From: Cordilura impudica
Taxonomy: Eukaryota; Arthropoda; Insecta; Diptera; Scathophagidae
Length of the DNA stretch: 64,000 nt
Direction of reading: 5' to 3'
Assembly: GCA_963682025.1 (NCBI GenBank)
Contig: OY821522.1
Span: 30,112,701-30,176,700, forward strand
The position numbers and the translations under genes are program-made. Below, in pieces: positions 43,835 to 55,704 of the stretch (its first letter is position 1; each line of letters opens with the position of its first letter). The notes under the pieces were generated by a model. That model saw nothing but the letters and a program-made list of their open reading frames with translations. It was not told the origin of the DNA and did no database searches.

Positions 43835-46800
43835 ATGCAGAAAATAAGTCTCGTTTTTCTCTTTGCTCTGACGAAAAACGGCGGGATATAGTACCTTATG
43901 AGCTTCGATTACAAATATATAACAGTAAAAGAAAGGAAATTTTTGGAAATTCGGAAGAGGATGTCAAGCACAATCGGTCGTCCCAACGTATGAATAGGTT
44001 TTGGAAAAATGTAAAATCGTCACAGAAAGCTTTGTCACATACTATTAATACAATCACTACTAAGATCAGTGACCTGAGACCTTATGCTGAAATAGAATTG
44101 CTCGAAAAGAAAGTTTTAGGTTTACTTGACAGTGGTGCCCAAGTCTCATGCATTGGTGGTTCCCTGGCCAAAGAAGTTTCTAAGAACAGTAGGTTGAAAG
44201 ATATTAGAACTTGTATCAGCACAGCTGATGGTACCGAACAAGTGGTGTGTGGTTGGTTATATACCTATTTCCGTAACTTTTAAGAATTATAGTAAATCAA
44301 TTGATTTTTATGTAGTTCCCAAACTTTCACAAGACGTCATACTCGGTGTTGACTTTTGGAAAAAGTTTAATATATTAATATAATATGAAGTGAGTCAGCA
44401 CTAGCTTATCAAACCGGAATATGAAATGCATGCTCTAACGAATAATCAAATGTCGAGATTACAACCGGTGAAAAATATTTTTCCTTTGTGCGAAAAAGAA
44501 GGTTTAGGAAGAACTTCCCGTATGGAATATGAAATTGAGCTTGAGTCAAATGTCCGGCCGATCAAACAGCGTTACTTTCCTATATCTCCAGCAATTGAAA
44601 AATTGTTACATAAGGAAATTGATGATATGATTCGGTTAGGTGTCATCGAGGAAGCTCCTAACAGTCCATGGTCCAGTCCGGTAGTATTAGTCCGCAAACC
44701 AGATAAAGTCCGTCTGTGTCTCGATTCACGAAAAATAAATAGCGTAACTATTAAGGACGCTTACCCCTTACCACTGATAGAAGGTATTCTTAGTCGGCTA
44801 CCTAAAGCCGAATTCATTTCTTCCCTCGATTTACGTCGTGCTTTTTGGCTAATACCCTTGCCTGAGAAATCACGTGATATAACTTGTTTCACCGTCCCAA
44901 ATCGTCCATTATATAGGTATTGCGTAATGCCATTTGGCCTATGCAACGCCCCACAAGCCTTGTGTTGCTTGATGGACCGCGTCATACCTCCCCATCTTAA
45001 AAATGAAGAATTCGTTTATTTAGACGACTTACTTATAGTATCGGAAACGTTCGATAAGCATCTGTTAAAATTGTCGGAAATTGCTTTCCGGTTACATAAA
45101 GCTGGCTTCACAATTAACGTAAGTAAAAGCAAGTTTTGTATAAAGGAGGTTGCGTATTTGGGTTATATTGTGGGTAACGGAACTTTACGAACTGATAGGG
45201 ATAAAATATCTGCTGTGACCGATTATCCTTCACCAACGTCAGTTAAACAGCTTAGAAGATTTCTCGGTATGGCTGGGTGGTATCGGCGCTTCGTCGATAA
45301 TTTCGCCACTCTCACAGTTCCCCTAACACATTTATTGAAGAAAGGCAAAGGCTTCGCCTGGAATGATGAGGCACAGATAGCCTTTGACGAACTTAAGCAT
45401 AAGCTTTCATCAGCGCCGATATTAGTTAGCCCTGATTATAAAAAACCATTTATCTTACAATGCGATGCAAGCAAATTTGGTGTTGGAGCTGTCCTTGCCT
45501 AAGCTAATGAGTCCAAACAGGAAATGCCTATCGCTTTTTTCTCTAAAAAACTCAATAAAGCGCAATCAAATTACAGTGTGGCTGAACTCGAATGTTTGCA
45601 GTAATGCTTGCATTAAAGAAATTTCGTCCTTATATTGAAGGACAAGATTTCACAGTTGTAACCGACCATGCTTCCCTTCAGTGGTTGATGAGGCAAACTG
45701 ATCTGTCTGGAAGACTTGGCCGTTGGTCACTAAAGATTCAGGGATTTAGATTTAATATCGAACATAGACGGGGTTCACAAAATGTTGTCCCAGATTGCCT
45801 TTCCCGAACTTTTTGTGAAGAAATTTGTGAATTGGAAGTTCGTCCTTTAGTTGATCTTAATTCATCCGAATTTCAGTCAGATGAGTATGTTAGATTACGT
45901 AATAAGATTAAAGAAAATTGCGAAAAACTGCCAGACCTTAAATTTTAGAAAATAAAGTATATAAGATATGTGACTTTGCAAATGGTGATCCAACTGATGA
46001 GATGTTTATGTGGAAACTTTGGCTTCCGAAAATTCTCGTTTCCACTGTTAACGATAACTGTCATTCGCCTCCGAATAAATGCCACGGGGGCATCGCAAAA
46101 ACACTTAGTTTTATACGGAAAAATTTTTATTGGCCTAACATGGTTTTAGACGTTAAAGAATTTATTGGTCGTTGTAATGCTTGCAGGCAGAATAAATCTC
46201 CCAATCACGCTTTACGCCCGCCTATGGTAACTAACTTCTCTTCTGTCCGTCCATTTCAACATTTATATATTGACTTGTTGGGCCCATACCCCAGATCTAA
46301 AAGCGGTAACATTGGCGTAATAGTTTTAATGGACCATCTAACAAAATTTCCTTTTTTGAAGCCTATCAAGAAATTTTCTTCTTCGGTAATAGTATCATTC
46401 CTAAAAGATGAAATATTCCCAACCTTCGGCACACCAGAAATTATGTTTAGTGATAATGGAAAACAATTTAAGTGTAATCAGTTCGATAGTTTTCTTAAAG
46501 AAAGGGGGATCCGTCACGTGTTTACAGCTTTATATAGCTCACAGGCCAACTCAAGTGTAAATCAAGTGTAAATCATACTGTAATAACAGGCATCAGAACA
46601 TATATTTCTAAAGATCATTATCAGTGGGATGTGCATTTACAGAATATCGCAGAAGCCATACGTAGCTCCCATCATCAGAGTATTGGATATAGTCCATATT
46701 GTGTTCTTTTTGGGCAAAACATGATAGCTCAAGGAAAGCATTATGAATTATTACGAAAACTTCAATCCTACGATGGTGCAGTTTTAAGCACAAACGATAA

Positions 46801-47026
46801 GGTTCAGTCAATCAGACATATAGTGATGGAAAACATAGATCTTGCTTTTCAGAAGTCTGCCTCAAGATATAATTTGAGAAGTACTATAAAAAGATTTAAT
46901 ATTGGCGAAACTGGTTCGAAGGTATTTTTCACAAAGTGATGCAAGTAAGAAATATTGTTCGAAATTCTCCCCAAAATTTATTAAAGCAATAGTAATCGGG
47001 AAAAAGGGAAATAGTATACATATATG
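43810..47026 (+). pseudogene. RING-Gypsy 2 Pol: protease, RT, RNase H, integrase
   Basis: Retropepsin: LLDSGAQVSCIGG near 44130, then a frameshift near 44270. RT (44426-45502, 358 codons intact): WSSPVVLVRKPDKVRLCLDS, and FVYLDDLLIVSE near 45015. RNase H: FILQCDASKFGVGAVLA, a stop at 45500, then VVTDHASLQWLMRQ and NVVPDCLSR. Integrase: zinc site HGGIAKTLSFIRKNFYWPN with CNAC, DDE Asp residues at YIDLLGPYP and MFSDNGKQF. The Glu is lost where an 11-bp duplication (46551-46572) replaces it. The C-terminus ends KFSPKFIKAIVIGKKGNS. RT is the best preserved domain. Confidence 0.85.
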
Positions 47027-47094
47027 AGTTGGAGGAAAGGATGTATTTCAAAGAAAAAATTAATGCACCCCTTCTCATGTTTTGATAGTCAGTC

Positions 47095-47112
47095 TACAAA
47101 ACATGTTTTGTA
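47095..47112. repeat. Perfect 18-bp palindrome at the 3' LTR border
   Basis: TACAAAACATGTTTTGTA is its own reverse complement and ends one base before the LTR start TGGGTTATG. No purine tract is seen at that position. Confidence 0.8.
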
Positions 47113-48054
47113 CTGGGTTATGAAAATTAAAAAAAAAGAAAATTTTTTTAAAACTTCAAATATTAATACTGTAAACGGTTCTAAAAAATACGACTCTAGC
47201 ATACACCTAATATTGACATGTAGGTGGTGTAAACATTAGTTGATTCTTATTGGTTCGTTTACAAACTGTTATCGATTACAAGAAGCTTCACAGTAAATGA
47301 GTTTGATCGAAACAATTTGCAAATTCACGTGTATGAGATTTGTTTCCGGCCTTTAATTTCTTTTCTTGTATGACTGTGCTTGAGTCAAATTAAAGTGTGT
47401 CTAAATTTAAAGTGCGTAAGAATATTCAGAAACCTATTGAAAAAAAAAATTTTAAAAAATTTAAAAGTGTCACTTCATTAAGCTTCTAATCACCATGAGT
47501 GAGAAAAAAAGGTAAAATTACCACACTATGCGTAATTTTATAGACAAGCCTATTCATTATTTTTTTTAAAGGAACACTCCACGCATAACCCGAAAGGTCT
47601 TAACATCGAGGAGTGAGGTTAGAAAACACTCGGCGTGGCTGCGAGCCTCTGTACTGCAAACTCCACTTTAAAATTACAGGTGGAATAAATCGGAATACAA
47701 TTCCATAGCCTCTCTTTTGTTTAACTCAGACTGTGAAAATAAAAAGTGAACTTCTAAGACGAAGTGAATGCATAAGCATTGGGTTAATATTTTTTTCATG
47801 ATAAAATTATATATCTACATGTTCTACTAACAGTCGCCATGTCTTCATTTAAATTTCTCCTTTACATAGCATTTGTATTTACGTCGGAAAAAAAACGCCA
47901 AACTACATCATTTTCCACGTATCAGTGCTCGTAGCCATCAGTAACTAATTCCTTTATTACCTTATTTCGGTATTTGAAAAGTATTAAAAATTTTATAAAA
48001 AATTATATCCCTAATATTTTTAAAAACAATTGAATTGAATATTCTTCGAATATT

Positions 48055-48154
48055 TTTATTTTTTATTTATTTATTTGTGTATTTATTATAATGTAAAATT
48101 ACAATAAACTTAATTTTAAAGCACTAGCTGCTTAGGCTGTCGGCTACTTGGCTA
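48055..48154 (-). mobile_element. 100-bp retroposed fragment with 9-bp duplication
   Basis: It is flanked by TCGAATATT (48046-48054 and 48155-48163). On the - strand it ends in an A-rich tail (AATAAATAAATAAAAAATAA). The 5' LTR carries the empty site. It looks like a 5'-truncated LINE or SINE 3' end; the source family is unknown. Confidence 0.8.
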
Positions 48155-48652
48155 TCGAATATTCTATATCACACTTCTATTTATAGATACATGCATATTT
48201 GTACTCTTTTTTTTCGAACATTAATTGTTATAAAATTGCTTTTAACTACAAAAGCATTTATTGTCTAAGTAATACCACTTTTATTCCTCTCTTCTGTTAA
48301 CTCCAAATTAATGATAACATTTAAGAAAAAAAAAATACTAAAGGAGAGTTCCAAAGAGGAGAGGAATATATCCAATTTATTTGGTGTTGTAAATTAGTTA
48401 TTTTAAAAAGCACATATTGGTGCGGAGAAAAATTAAATTCGTTGATCATACATTTAAAGTACGTTTAAGTTCATTATTAAATTTTATTAATATTACATTT
48501 TGTTAGATAAGAATAAGAAATCGTTACATATTTAGCAAAAAAAAAAAACAAAACATATCGTCAGTGGAGAAGGCCTTCATCATCTGATACGTACATACTT
48601 AAATATTAGCTTACAACAACAAAATATGGATTAATATGTAAGTCAACTTTTT

Positions 48653-49024
48653 GATGTGTAAACATCTATACGCGCAGGGGGGTAAATTTCTATTTCACAA
48701 TACAATCACAAAAACAGCGTAACTCATATCGGTGTGAGCTGAAGCAGATAACGCTGTGTGACTTATGATTGTATTGGTGAAAAAATTATGATATAAAATT
48801 GTTTTTTTATGCCACTTTTTTAAAAGCGTCATCTATGTATCACTTATATACGTTTATATAAGGATATTTTTAACGTTTTACAGCAAACGGTTGTTGAATT
48901 AGCTGAAACAGTTTTTGTTATAAGTGTTATAGATGACGCCTTCTGTTTGATTTTAAAAAATGACATAAAAAAATCTTTAATTACTAGATATTTATACATC
49001 TTCCCTGTGATCGGACTCACATGA
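48653..49024. mobile_element. Short palindromic repeat (family Q) inserted in the 3' LTR
   Basis: It starts GATGTGTAAACATCTATACG. Two inverted pairs are visible: TCACAATACAATCAC with the later GATTGTATTGGTGA (48694-48782), and GCGTCATCTATGTATCACTTATA with TATAAGTGTTATAGATGACGC (about 48824-48942). It is absent from the 5' LTR. The first 130 bases recur at 63033-63165. No coding. Confidence 0.7.
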
Positions 49025-49655
49025 TTTTTTTTTATACTTTAATATGAAATTTGATTTTATCTGAATGCTTAGTAATGTGGAGTCTTTGATCAGTGATTTT
49101 TATTGTGAATATCGAAATTAAAGTTTTTAGTAAATGATTGAAAAAATCGCCACATTTACTAGATGTTTTTTTTTTAATAATTTTTTTGTTCTTATAATCG
49201 TACGATAGTCATTAATAATTTTTATATCGGTTATTGATTAGTATATTTATCTAGTAATGGATCCTAAATTTTCGAATTTTTGAAATTAATAAACAATATG
49301 AATTTGTAATTTGAAACCATGGTCTGAAATCATTTAACAATAATGTTGTTGAATTGGGTCTCTATAACACCTGGAGGCATTGGAAGGGTAGGGTCTAGGG
49401 CAGGGCTTCAAAATTTGTCCTGCGCGTACTTTTAAGAAGAAAACTCTTGGTTATTTTTTTGTCATTTCTGTTGTTGTTTTGGTGTGCACAATATTTTTGT
49501 TGTAGCCGTGGTTATATTAGGAAGTTTAGAAATGGACAATAACGAATCCACGAAACTGAAGCTACCGGTGTAAAGCAAGGTGCACACGTCTCCATATAAA
49601 CTTCTGCCAAATATACTTAAACAAACCACCAAAGAACATGCCCGGTTTCATAACA

Positions 49656-50225
49656 ACCCCTCCACATTTACGGTTGATTGATCAGCTAAGTGTAGAGTAC
49701 TGAATTTAGCTGCAACCAAAGCTATATGCATCTCTTTAATAAGAGACAATTGGATACATGAATGGGTTGCGCCAGCATCCATAATGGCTGTAATTTTCTT
49801 CTGTTTAATCGTTATCCACATACGTACGCGAAAGTCGTCGTTAGGAGTTAGTGTAATAGGAAAGGGCAAATGTTTTAGAGGTTCTCTTCTCCTTCCCTTG
49901 CCGAAGGACCTCCTCTTGAGTTTCCCGCAATTTGTCTGCAACAATCAATCGTCTTCACGCCTCTTTTACCACAATCCCAGCAAAATAAAACTTGAGGTTT
50001 AGAACAAACAGCACGATGATGTCCTCCTTCTCCGCAACGATAGCATAGGTAATTCTTGTTGGGATTGGCGACTGTAGTTTGCACACGTCGGACTATTTTC
50101 TTCTGTGCCAACTCCTCCGACTGCAGATTTTCATATTCTTGTGCCAATACAATTAACTCCCGCAATTGATTAAATTCACGCCTTTTGAGGTAGATCTTGT
50201 ATTCCGCTCTACAATTTCTTGTCAT
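49656..50225 (-). pseudogene. Gypsy-A Gag C-terminus and start of protease
   Basis: Right to left: a helical segment (YLKRREFNQLRELIVLAQEY), two CCHC knuckles (CYRCGEGGHHRAVC, CWDCGKRGVKTIDC), then after a frame change the retropepsin (MDAGATHSCIQLSLIKEMHI, with DAGA in place of DSGA). It is cut at VNVEG by RING-Gypsy 2 and continues at 39677. The Gag N-terminus is missing because the 5' LTR joins directly at 50225. Confidence 0.8.
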
Positions 50226-51091
50226 GTCATTTTAAAAAAGGAGGGTTAGTGTATTAGTTAATACTAAGCCTGGGACCTATGGCCATTAGTATCCCTGTGC
50301 ACTACTACTACATACTACAGTGTCTGGGAGCTATGGCTGTTAAAAACCAGTATAACCCCGCTCACTATTACTACATTGTCTGGGAACTATGGCTGTTAGA
50401 AACCAGTAGTATCCCCCTCACTACTACCTGCTGCGTTTTTTCCATCACTGTATGTGCTACTAGCGAAACTATTACAGACTTGCACTAGCTGTCCGCACAC
50501 GATGACAGGTCGAACCCAACTGAAGTTGTAGTAGGATTTCCCTTCATATATAAATGTTATGTTTCTAAAATGAAAGAGAATTAATTATCGTGTATGAGTG
50601 AGAGTTGGATTATAACTAATACATTTCTCGAAACCAACTGAAGTTGTAGTAGAATGTACTTTCATCTAAATGGTCTGCTACTAACATAGAAAGAGACTTT
50701 ATCGTGTCGTGCATGAGTGAGAGTTGGATTCTGTATTCTAACTAATGCCGGATTATGGTGTGGATAAGTATGGGAAGGCTAAGAGACTATTACTCACTAA
50801 TATAGTCCAATGTAAAAGTGTGTGTGTGGGCCGAATTCTACCTAGGTTCTCTTATACTGAACTCTTATACATTCTAGTCTTAAACTAACCAGGTAGAACT
50901 TAGATTTAAAATTCAATAAAATTGAATATTAATTAACAAATAATAATTCCATTTCAAATTAATGTTTTGTATAATATTACAATTCACGATATTATACTGG
51001 TATATATAAAATAATAAATACTTTTCAATTCATTATAAATAAATCAATTTAGTTTACCTATTATTAAATTATGTCACGAAACTTCGTTACA
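50220..51091 (-). repeat. Gypsy-A 5' LTR
   Basis: 872 bp. It starts TGTAACGAAGTTTCG on the - strand at 51091 and ends CATGACA at 50220. It is the uninterrupted reference for the hAT-like insertion site. Confidence 0.85.
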
Positions 51092-51365
51092 ATCTTATGG
51101 CAACTTATGTCGATTTCATAGTTTCACCAGTTTTCATAGTTTCCCACCAGTTTCAACAGTGTTCATCATATGGCCGGTTTAAGCTTATGTATCAAATTTC
51201 ATCAAAATAAATTCATATTTGCTACCTGCAGTTTGATAAAAGGTTTACATGGACACACAGACGGACGGACGGACATCGTTAAATCGAATCAGTTAGTGAT
51301 TCTGATTCGATCGGTGTAATAAGAGAAGGGTCTAGGACAAAAACCACATAGTGGTATAGGGTATA

Positions 51366-51625
51366 AATATACGTGTGTCGGCGTTTTGAAAGATCACATT
51401 GGAATTTTATTTTAGAAGCGGTTAAAGTTTCCCAGTACTGCCCTGTTCTTGCAGCATATCGGTATATATGTTTTCTTTACATCTGAGGTATAGGGTATGT
51501 TCCTCATAACGGCATTTTTGACTTTATTCTGAAAAATCGTAAAAAACACCCCGAAAAAGGGGAAAGGCAGGGATGAAATGTTCAACAAAAATGTTCACCA
51601 TAAAATTTTACTATATATGTCAGAT
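51366..51625 (+). repeat. Element X left terminal repeat, inner piece
   Basis: ATACGTGTGTCGGCGTTTTG, GGTATAGGGTATG and AACACCCCGAAAAAGGGGAA all recur inverted at 62580-62280. It continues the outer piece at 31325-31398. Confidence 0.85.
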
Positions 51626-51630
51626 CACTT

Positions 51631-52646
51631 TCAAATCACTTTCTTTTTCGCTCTTAGCAATTCGACACCATTATCGTACAATGTCCAACCAAATCTGTTA
51701 TCAAAGACAAAATGCTCTTGCCGTTATATCATTCTTCTGTAGGAAGTTATACCTGATGAAAACGTTCACCATGTTCATCAGATTCCGTTGACAACTGATT
51801 TTCAAAAAAGTCCATATGTGAGTTCAAAAAGTGGATTTTTGTTGACATGTGGACCCCCTAACTTTTCGAACTCTTCTAGCATGGTATTCGTGTATGGTTG
51901 AGCAGAAGGACATCGACATTTGCCAAGAACATTTGATATAACGTCTTTAATGCTTTTCCATGTAGTCAGCTCATTTAGGGAGAGAATACGATCGAATTCA
52001 GCATTTTGAATGAGCTTCCGTATATCAGGCCCAACAAAAACACCTGTTGGATTGAAGACAAAATATACGCATTTTCAAAATGTAACCAAATTTTTTTTTC
52101 CTACAAGCTGTATTATACCTTCTTTAATCTTTGCTTCACTAAGTTTCGGAAAAAGTGACTCTAAACTCTAAAGCTGGCCCATTTTTGATTAAAGTTTTTA
52201 CAAAGTTCTTCACCACACCAAGTTTTATATGTAATGGTGGCAGAAGTATTTGTTCTGCTGGTACTAGGGGTGGTTCGCCTAACTTCCAGTGAGCTCTGGA
52301 CTACCTTCTCCTTTTGGCATACTGGTTCCCACGCCATCTACTATCCCATTTGCATAAAAAGCGTGGATACTTTACATACCCAGACTGCATTTCAGAGAGA
52401 AAGGCAACTACTTTTAAATCGCAACAAGCACGCCATTTATGCTCCTCGTATTTCACTACGTCCAATATATATTTTATAGAATCATAAGACTCTTTCATGT
52501 TGACAGCATATGCAATTGGAATTGGGGTTTTTGAGTTATCGTAAAATAGAAGTACAGCTTTAAGACTTTTCTGTGAAGAGTCAATAAAAATACGCCAATC
52601 GGCTGGGTTGTACTGTATGTTCATTTCATTCATTAAGCCTACAATG
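51631..52646 (-). pseudogene. Element X transposase, C-terminal part
   Basis: Right to left: IVGLMNEMNIQYNPADWRIF, IDSSQKSLKAVLL, then CCDLKVVAFLSEMQSGYVKY with CKWDSRW, a broken stretch, VGPDIRKLIQNAEFDRILSL, then HFLNSHMDFFENQLSTESDE and HGERFHQ. It belongs to a family of long uncharacterised transposon proteins I recall from many insect and hydra genomes. After HGERFHQ a GTATAA donor-like site suggests a last intron. The frame is continuous with 61240-61957 once the Transib is removed. Confidence 0.75.
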
Positions 52647-53050
52647 CACTGTGGCCGGATTTGCCATATTTTTGGCATAAAGTAAAAATTTTCATGAATG
52701 TATTTTCTAATTTTTGCTAGATATTCTTAAATTACATAGCCTTAGTATACTTATTTCAAAATTAAAAATAATCTGATGGCAACTCTGTTACTTTACTACG
52801 GCTGCAAACTGCAACGTTCAATTAACAGCTGTTTTTTTTTTTATCAAAAATAGAGGAAACTTTTTCTAAACTTCGTGCTACTAGGAAATTGATACAAGTG
52901 AACAAAAAAATTTTAAAAAATATGTAAAATGAAGGTCAAGGTATGTAGAATGTAAGTTATATGTAATTTAATGTCAGTGTTTGTCATGTGGTAATTATGT
53001 GAATTATATGTGTTAAGTGTTATAATAGAGAAAACCTAACCAACTTGACA

Positions 53051-55231
53051 ATGCCTCGTAGATCGAAAACTAACTTTCTGCCAACTTGTGCCAATGTGTA
53101 TTTATTTACGAGTAAATTAGAGTCTGCCTATTTTAATATGTTATTAACGTTTTTTGCCCAATTTCGCCCATTCTCCAAATATTTTGGATTTCCCAGCTTT
53201 TAGCCGTTCAACCTTGCTACAGGTTTGGCTGGATAACAAGCGAAATGCAAAAGCTGTTTCAAACTGGATATTTGAACAACTTGGAACTAATGGTATCAGT
53301 ATTGCAAAAAAAAAAAGATGTTTTGAAAAAAATTAGGAGTTTTGAACTTTACATCAAGAAAAAATTACCAAAATGTAATAGAACTATATATACTTTTAAA
53401 ACTAAACATGCCAAATGGCTCTCATCGACTATGATGGTCAAACTTGATAACAAAAACGCAGAAACAGAACAGCGAAATCAACTAATAGGACGTCCACGCC
53501 TGGCATATAAAGATGCGGGAACACGGCTTAAGAGAAAGTTGGCATCCGAACTAGCAGAAACCCACGGACATGACACAAGTCTGCTTGTACATGCTGCCAC
53601 GGTATCAGCAAAAAGTCCAGTGAAAAACATACAGCATTTATTTGAAAGGAATCTCGGCTTACTTCAAATAGACCAGCTGAAATAAAAAAAAAAATTATTT
53701 TTGAATGAACCGATCTCTCTTACACCAAATAAAGCTCTTTCATTTTTTCTGGAAAATTCATTAATTAAAAGACAATATATTAATATGAGAGAAATAAATA
53801 AATTGCATTCTAGTAATATATACCCAAGCTATGCAAGCTAAATTAAAATGTAGACCAGCTGGAATAATTGTAACAGAAACCGCTGCGCAAGTTTCTTTGC
53901 AAAATTTGCTAAATCACACTGCCAGTCGAATACTTCTTTTGCAAGAGGAAGTATTTGCACAATATCCAGAAATAACTGATGTCATGCTAGTCCTAAGTTA
54001 TGGATTTGACGGATCAACTGGATTAACCTTCATCAATGGATCAATCACTATTTGTAACAACAGTTATTCCACTAAAAATAATAGACAAATTGGGAAAGGT
54101 TTTGTTGATGAATCGTACGCCACAGTCTGTACGATTTTGTAGACCCCTTAAAATGGAATTTGCTAAGGAAAGCAAACAACATATTATTTCAGAAAAAACA
54201 ATCTGGACATACAAATATTAGAATTGACGCCATATATATATTCTATTTTAAATGAAAGAAATATTACGATTTCTTATAATCTGGATATGACCCTTATAGA
54301 TGGCAAAGTTTTGAATATTTTAACGGGAACTAACTCGTGTCAATCGTGTCCAATCTGTGGTGCTACTGCAAAACATTTTGTGAAAACTAGGGACATTAAT
54401 TCGGAAATATTTAAGCCAAAGTCTGGTACCCTGAATTTCGGTGTCAGTCCACTTCATGCTTGGATACGCATACTGGAGTTTGTATTAAAAATTTCTTACA
54501 GGATTGGATAAAGTAAATGGCAGATAAGGGACAAAAATGAACAGGAGGTGATGAAGACTCGCAAACAATCAATACAGAAAAAATTAAAGAAAGAAATGGG
54601 ACTACTTGTGGATATGCCAAAACAAAACGGCAGTGAAAGCACTAATGGTGGTAATACTGCAAGGAGGGCATTTTCAAATAAAAAGTTATTTGCATCCATT
54701 TTGGAATTTGATTTAGGTGTTCTTGAACATTTTCGTACAATTTTAATAGCAATTTCCTGTGAATATAAAATTAATGCCCTTAAATTCCACCAGTTCTGCG
54801 AGAAAACTATGACATTACATATGTCTAAGTATCCATGGTATCCGATGTCGCCGACAGTTCATAAGATTTTGGTTCATGGTTCTCAAATTATAGCTGTATC
54901 TCCTGTTCCTGTCGGATGCCTCGGCGAAAATGCTTCAGAAGGGCACAATAAGATTTATAAAGATAGGAGATTTCATGCACGCAAAAATAATCGAGTTAAT
55001 ACTATGGCAGATGTGTTCAATAGGTCAATGGATTCTTCAGACCCTCTACTTTCCAGTATTTTTATTAACAGAAGATTAGCCATATCAAAAAAAAATATAT
55101 TGCCAAAGGAAGTTGTAATGATGTTGTGTATGCACAATATAGAGTACCAAAATGTACAATCATTTAAAATGATATTTGAGCATACACAATATCATTCATG
55201 TGTTGCAGCGTGTGAGGGCACAACAAAGTAA
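53051..55231 (+). pseudogene. RAG1/Transib-like transposase, copy 2
   Basis: N-terminus MPRRSKTNFLPTCANVYLFT. A basic domain follows (GRPRLAYKDAGTRLKRKLAS near 53490), then LLNHTASRILLLQEEV and LSYGFDGSTG (first Asp) near 54005. Next come TLIDGKVLNILTGTNSC with CPIC (second Asp and zinc cysteines) near 54290-54360, SPLHAWIRILEFVLKISYRI, LLVDMPKQNGSES and GNTARRAF near 54650, VHKILVHG (H-x4-H zinc pair) near 54855, and ENASEGHNKIYKDRRFHARK (Glu) near 54930-54980. These follow the order of the RAG1 core. The segment 54548-55231 is one open frame of 227 codons. Breaks lie near 53210, 53335, 53685, 53835, 54140 and 54510. Confidence 0.8.
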
Positions 55232-55276
55232 ATTAAAACAACACAAAATTTAACAATAAAATATATTGATCCAAGT

Positions 55277-55665
55277 GTGTCACTGGTGTAGAAATAAATG
55301 TAAAGGCTTTATGTTACATATATGAAATTTATTTTTGTTTCTGCCAATGAACCACCAGTGATTTGGGGCACTGGGATTATAATAACAAATTGAACTACGG
55401 ACTGACAAATGACCGCTCACACACACAAGCAAACATGAGAGAATAGTTTGTAAGCTAGTTATAAGACAAATTCTGTTAAGAGTAGGAAATAGAAATTAAG
55501 AGAATTAGAATAATATGTAAAATTAATACATAAGAAAGAACTTCAAAAAAATAAAGTTTCATTCTAATAATTGGAGTCAATCGAACAACAAAATTTGTTT
55601 TTTTCTAAGAGGCGAGCTAGAATAATATTTCTGAGTTAACTAATATATTTTATGTTAACATTATA
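55277..55665 (+). repeat. Gypsy-3 5' LTR (left edge tentative)
   Basis: The right edge is fixed by the PBS and by the match of TTTCTGAGTTAACTAATATA to the 3' remnant. The left edge rests only on the possible AAGT duplication; AGTGATTTGGGG at about 55372 is an alternative start. Confidence 0.45.
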
Positions 55666-55704
55666 TGGCGATCCTGCCTGTTAACATTATATGGCGATCC
55701 TGCG
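55666..55704 (+). promoter_or_regulatory. Gypsy-3 primer binding site, duplicated
   Basis: TGGCGATCCTGC occurs at 55666 and again at 55692. The preceding LTR end (TGTTAACATTATA) is copied with it, a 26-bp tandem duplication (55653-55678 and 55679-55704). Confidence 0.75.

Larger units (their letters stand above)
39678..49655 (+). mobile_element. RING-Gypsy 2: Ty3/Gypsy element with LTRs over 2 kb
   Basis: LTRs at 39678-41827 and 47114-49655 flank a PBS, gag and pol, all on the + strand. It is inserted in Gypsy-A's protease: VNVEG lies on the right side (49660-49680) and TGSVNIQFQLNGS on the left (39640-39675) of the - strand. No clean target duplication is visible, and a few bases at the junction are unexplained. 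The encoded proteins are homologous to RING-Gypsy 1 throughout. Confidence 0.85.
47114..49655 (+). repeat. RING-Gypsy 2 3' LTR (2542 bp, with later insertions)
   Basis: It matches the 5' LTR along its whole length but has about 390 net extra bases: a 100-bp retroposon at 48055-48154, about 30 bp of extra sequence at about 48557-48590 and a 372-bp insertion at 48653-49024. It also lacks about 110 bases present at about 40396-40505 of the 5' LTR. Confidence 0.85.
32062..51091 (-). mobile_element. Gypsy-A: Ty3/Gypsy retrotransposon hosting two later insertions
   Basis: LTRs of about 875 bp (32062-36760 including a 3.8-kb insertion, and 50220-51091) bound a - strand gag-pol remnant. A hAT-like transposon sits in the 3' LTR and RING-Gypsy 2 in the protease region. 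The candidate target duplication is weak (GTCT on the left, ATCT on the right). The 5' LTR abuts the middle of gag, so the PBS, leader and Gag N-terminus have been deleted. Confidence 0.8.
31399..51365. mobile_element. Interspersed fly repeat inside the element X terminal repeat, itself holding Gypsy-A
   Basis: Its left part (31399-32061) starts near AGTCGGCCTAGACCGACC and its right part (51092-51365) contains CAGACGGACGGACGGACATCG and ends GTATAGGGTATAAA. These start and end motifs are ones I associate with a common noncoding repeat of brachyceran flies (recognition from memory). The intact right arm of X has the junction uninterrupted (CCAAAAAAATATACGTG), which fixes the insertion point. 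The left part also holds a 26-bp tandem duplication (AACAAAAGCGATTTTAG twice, about 31883-31940). No gene is present. Confidence 0.6.

Noticed and set aside
39650..49665. A target duplication for RING-Gypsy 2
   Set aside because: No 4-6 bp direct repeat fits both flanks (left ...CCCTGTTC, right ACCCCTCC...), so none is claimed even though the interrupted protease shows the insertion site.
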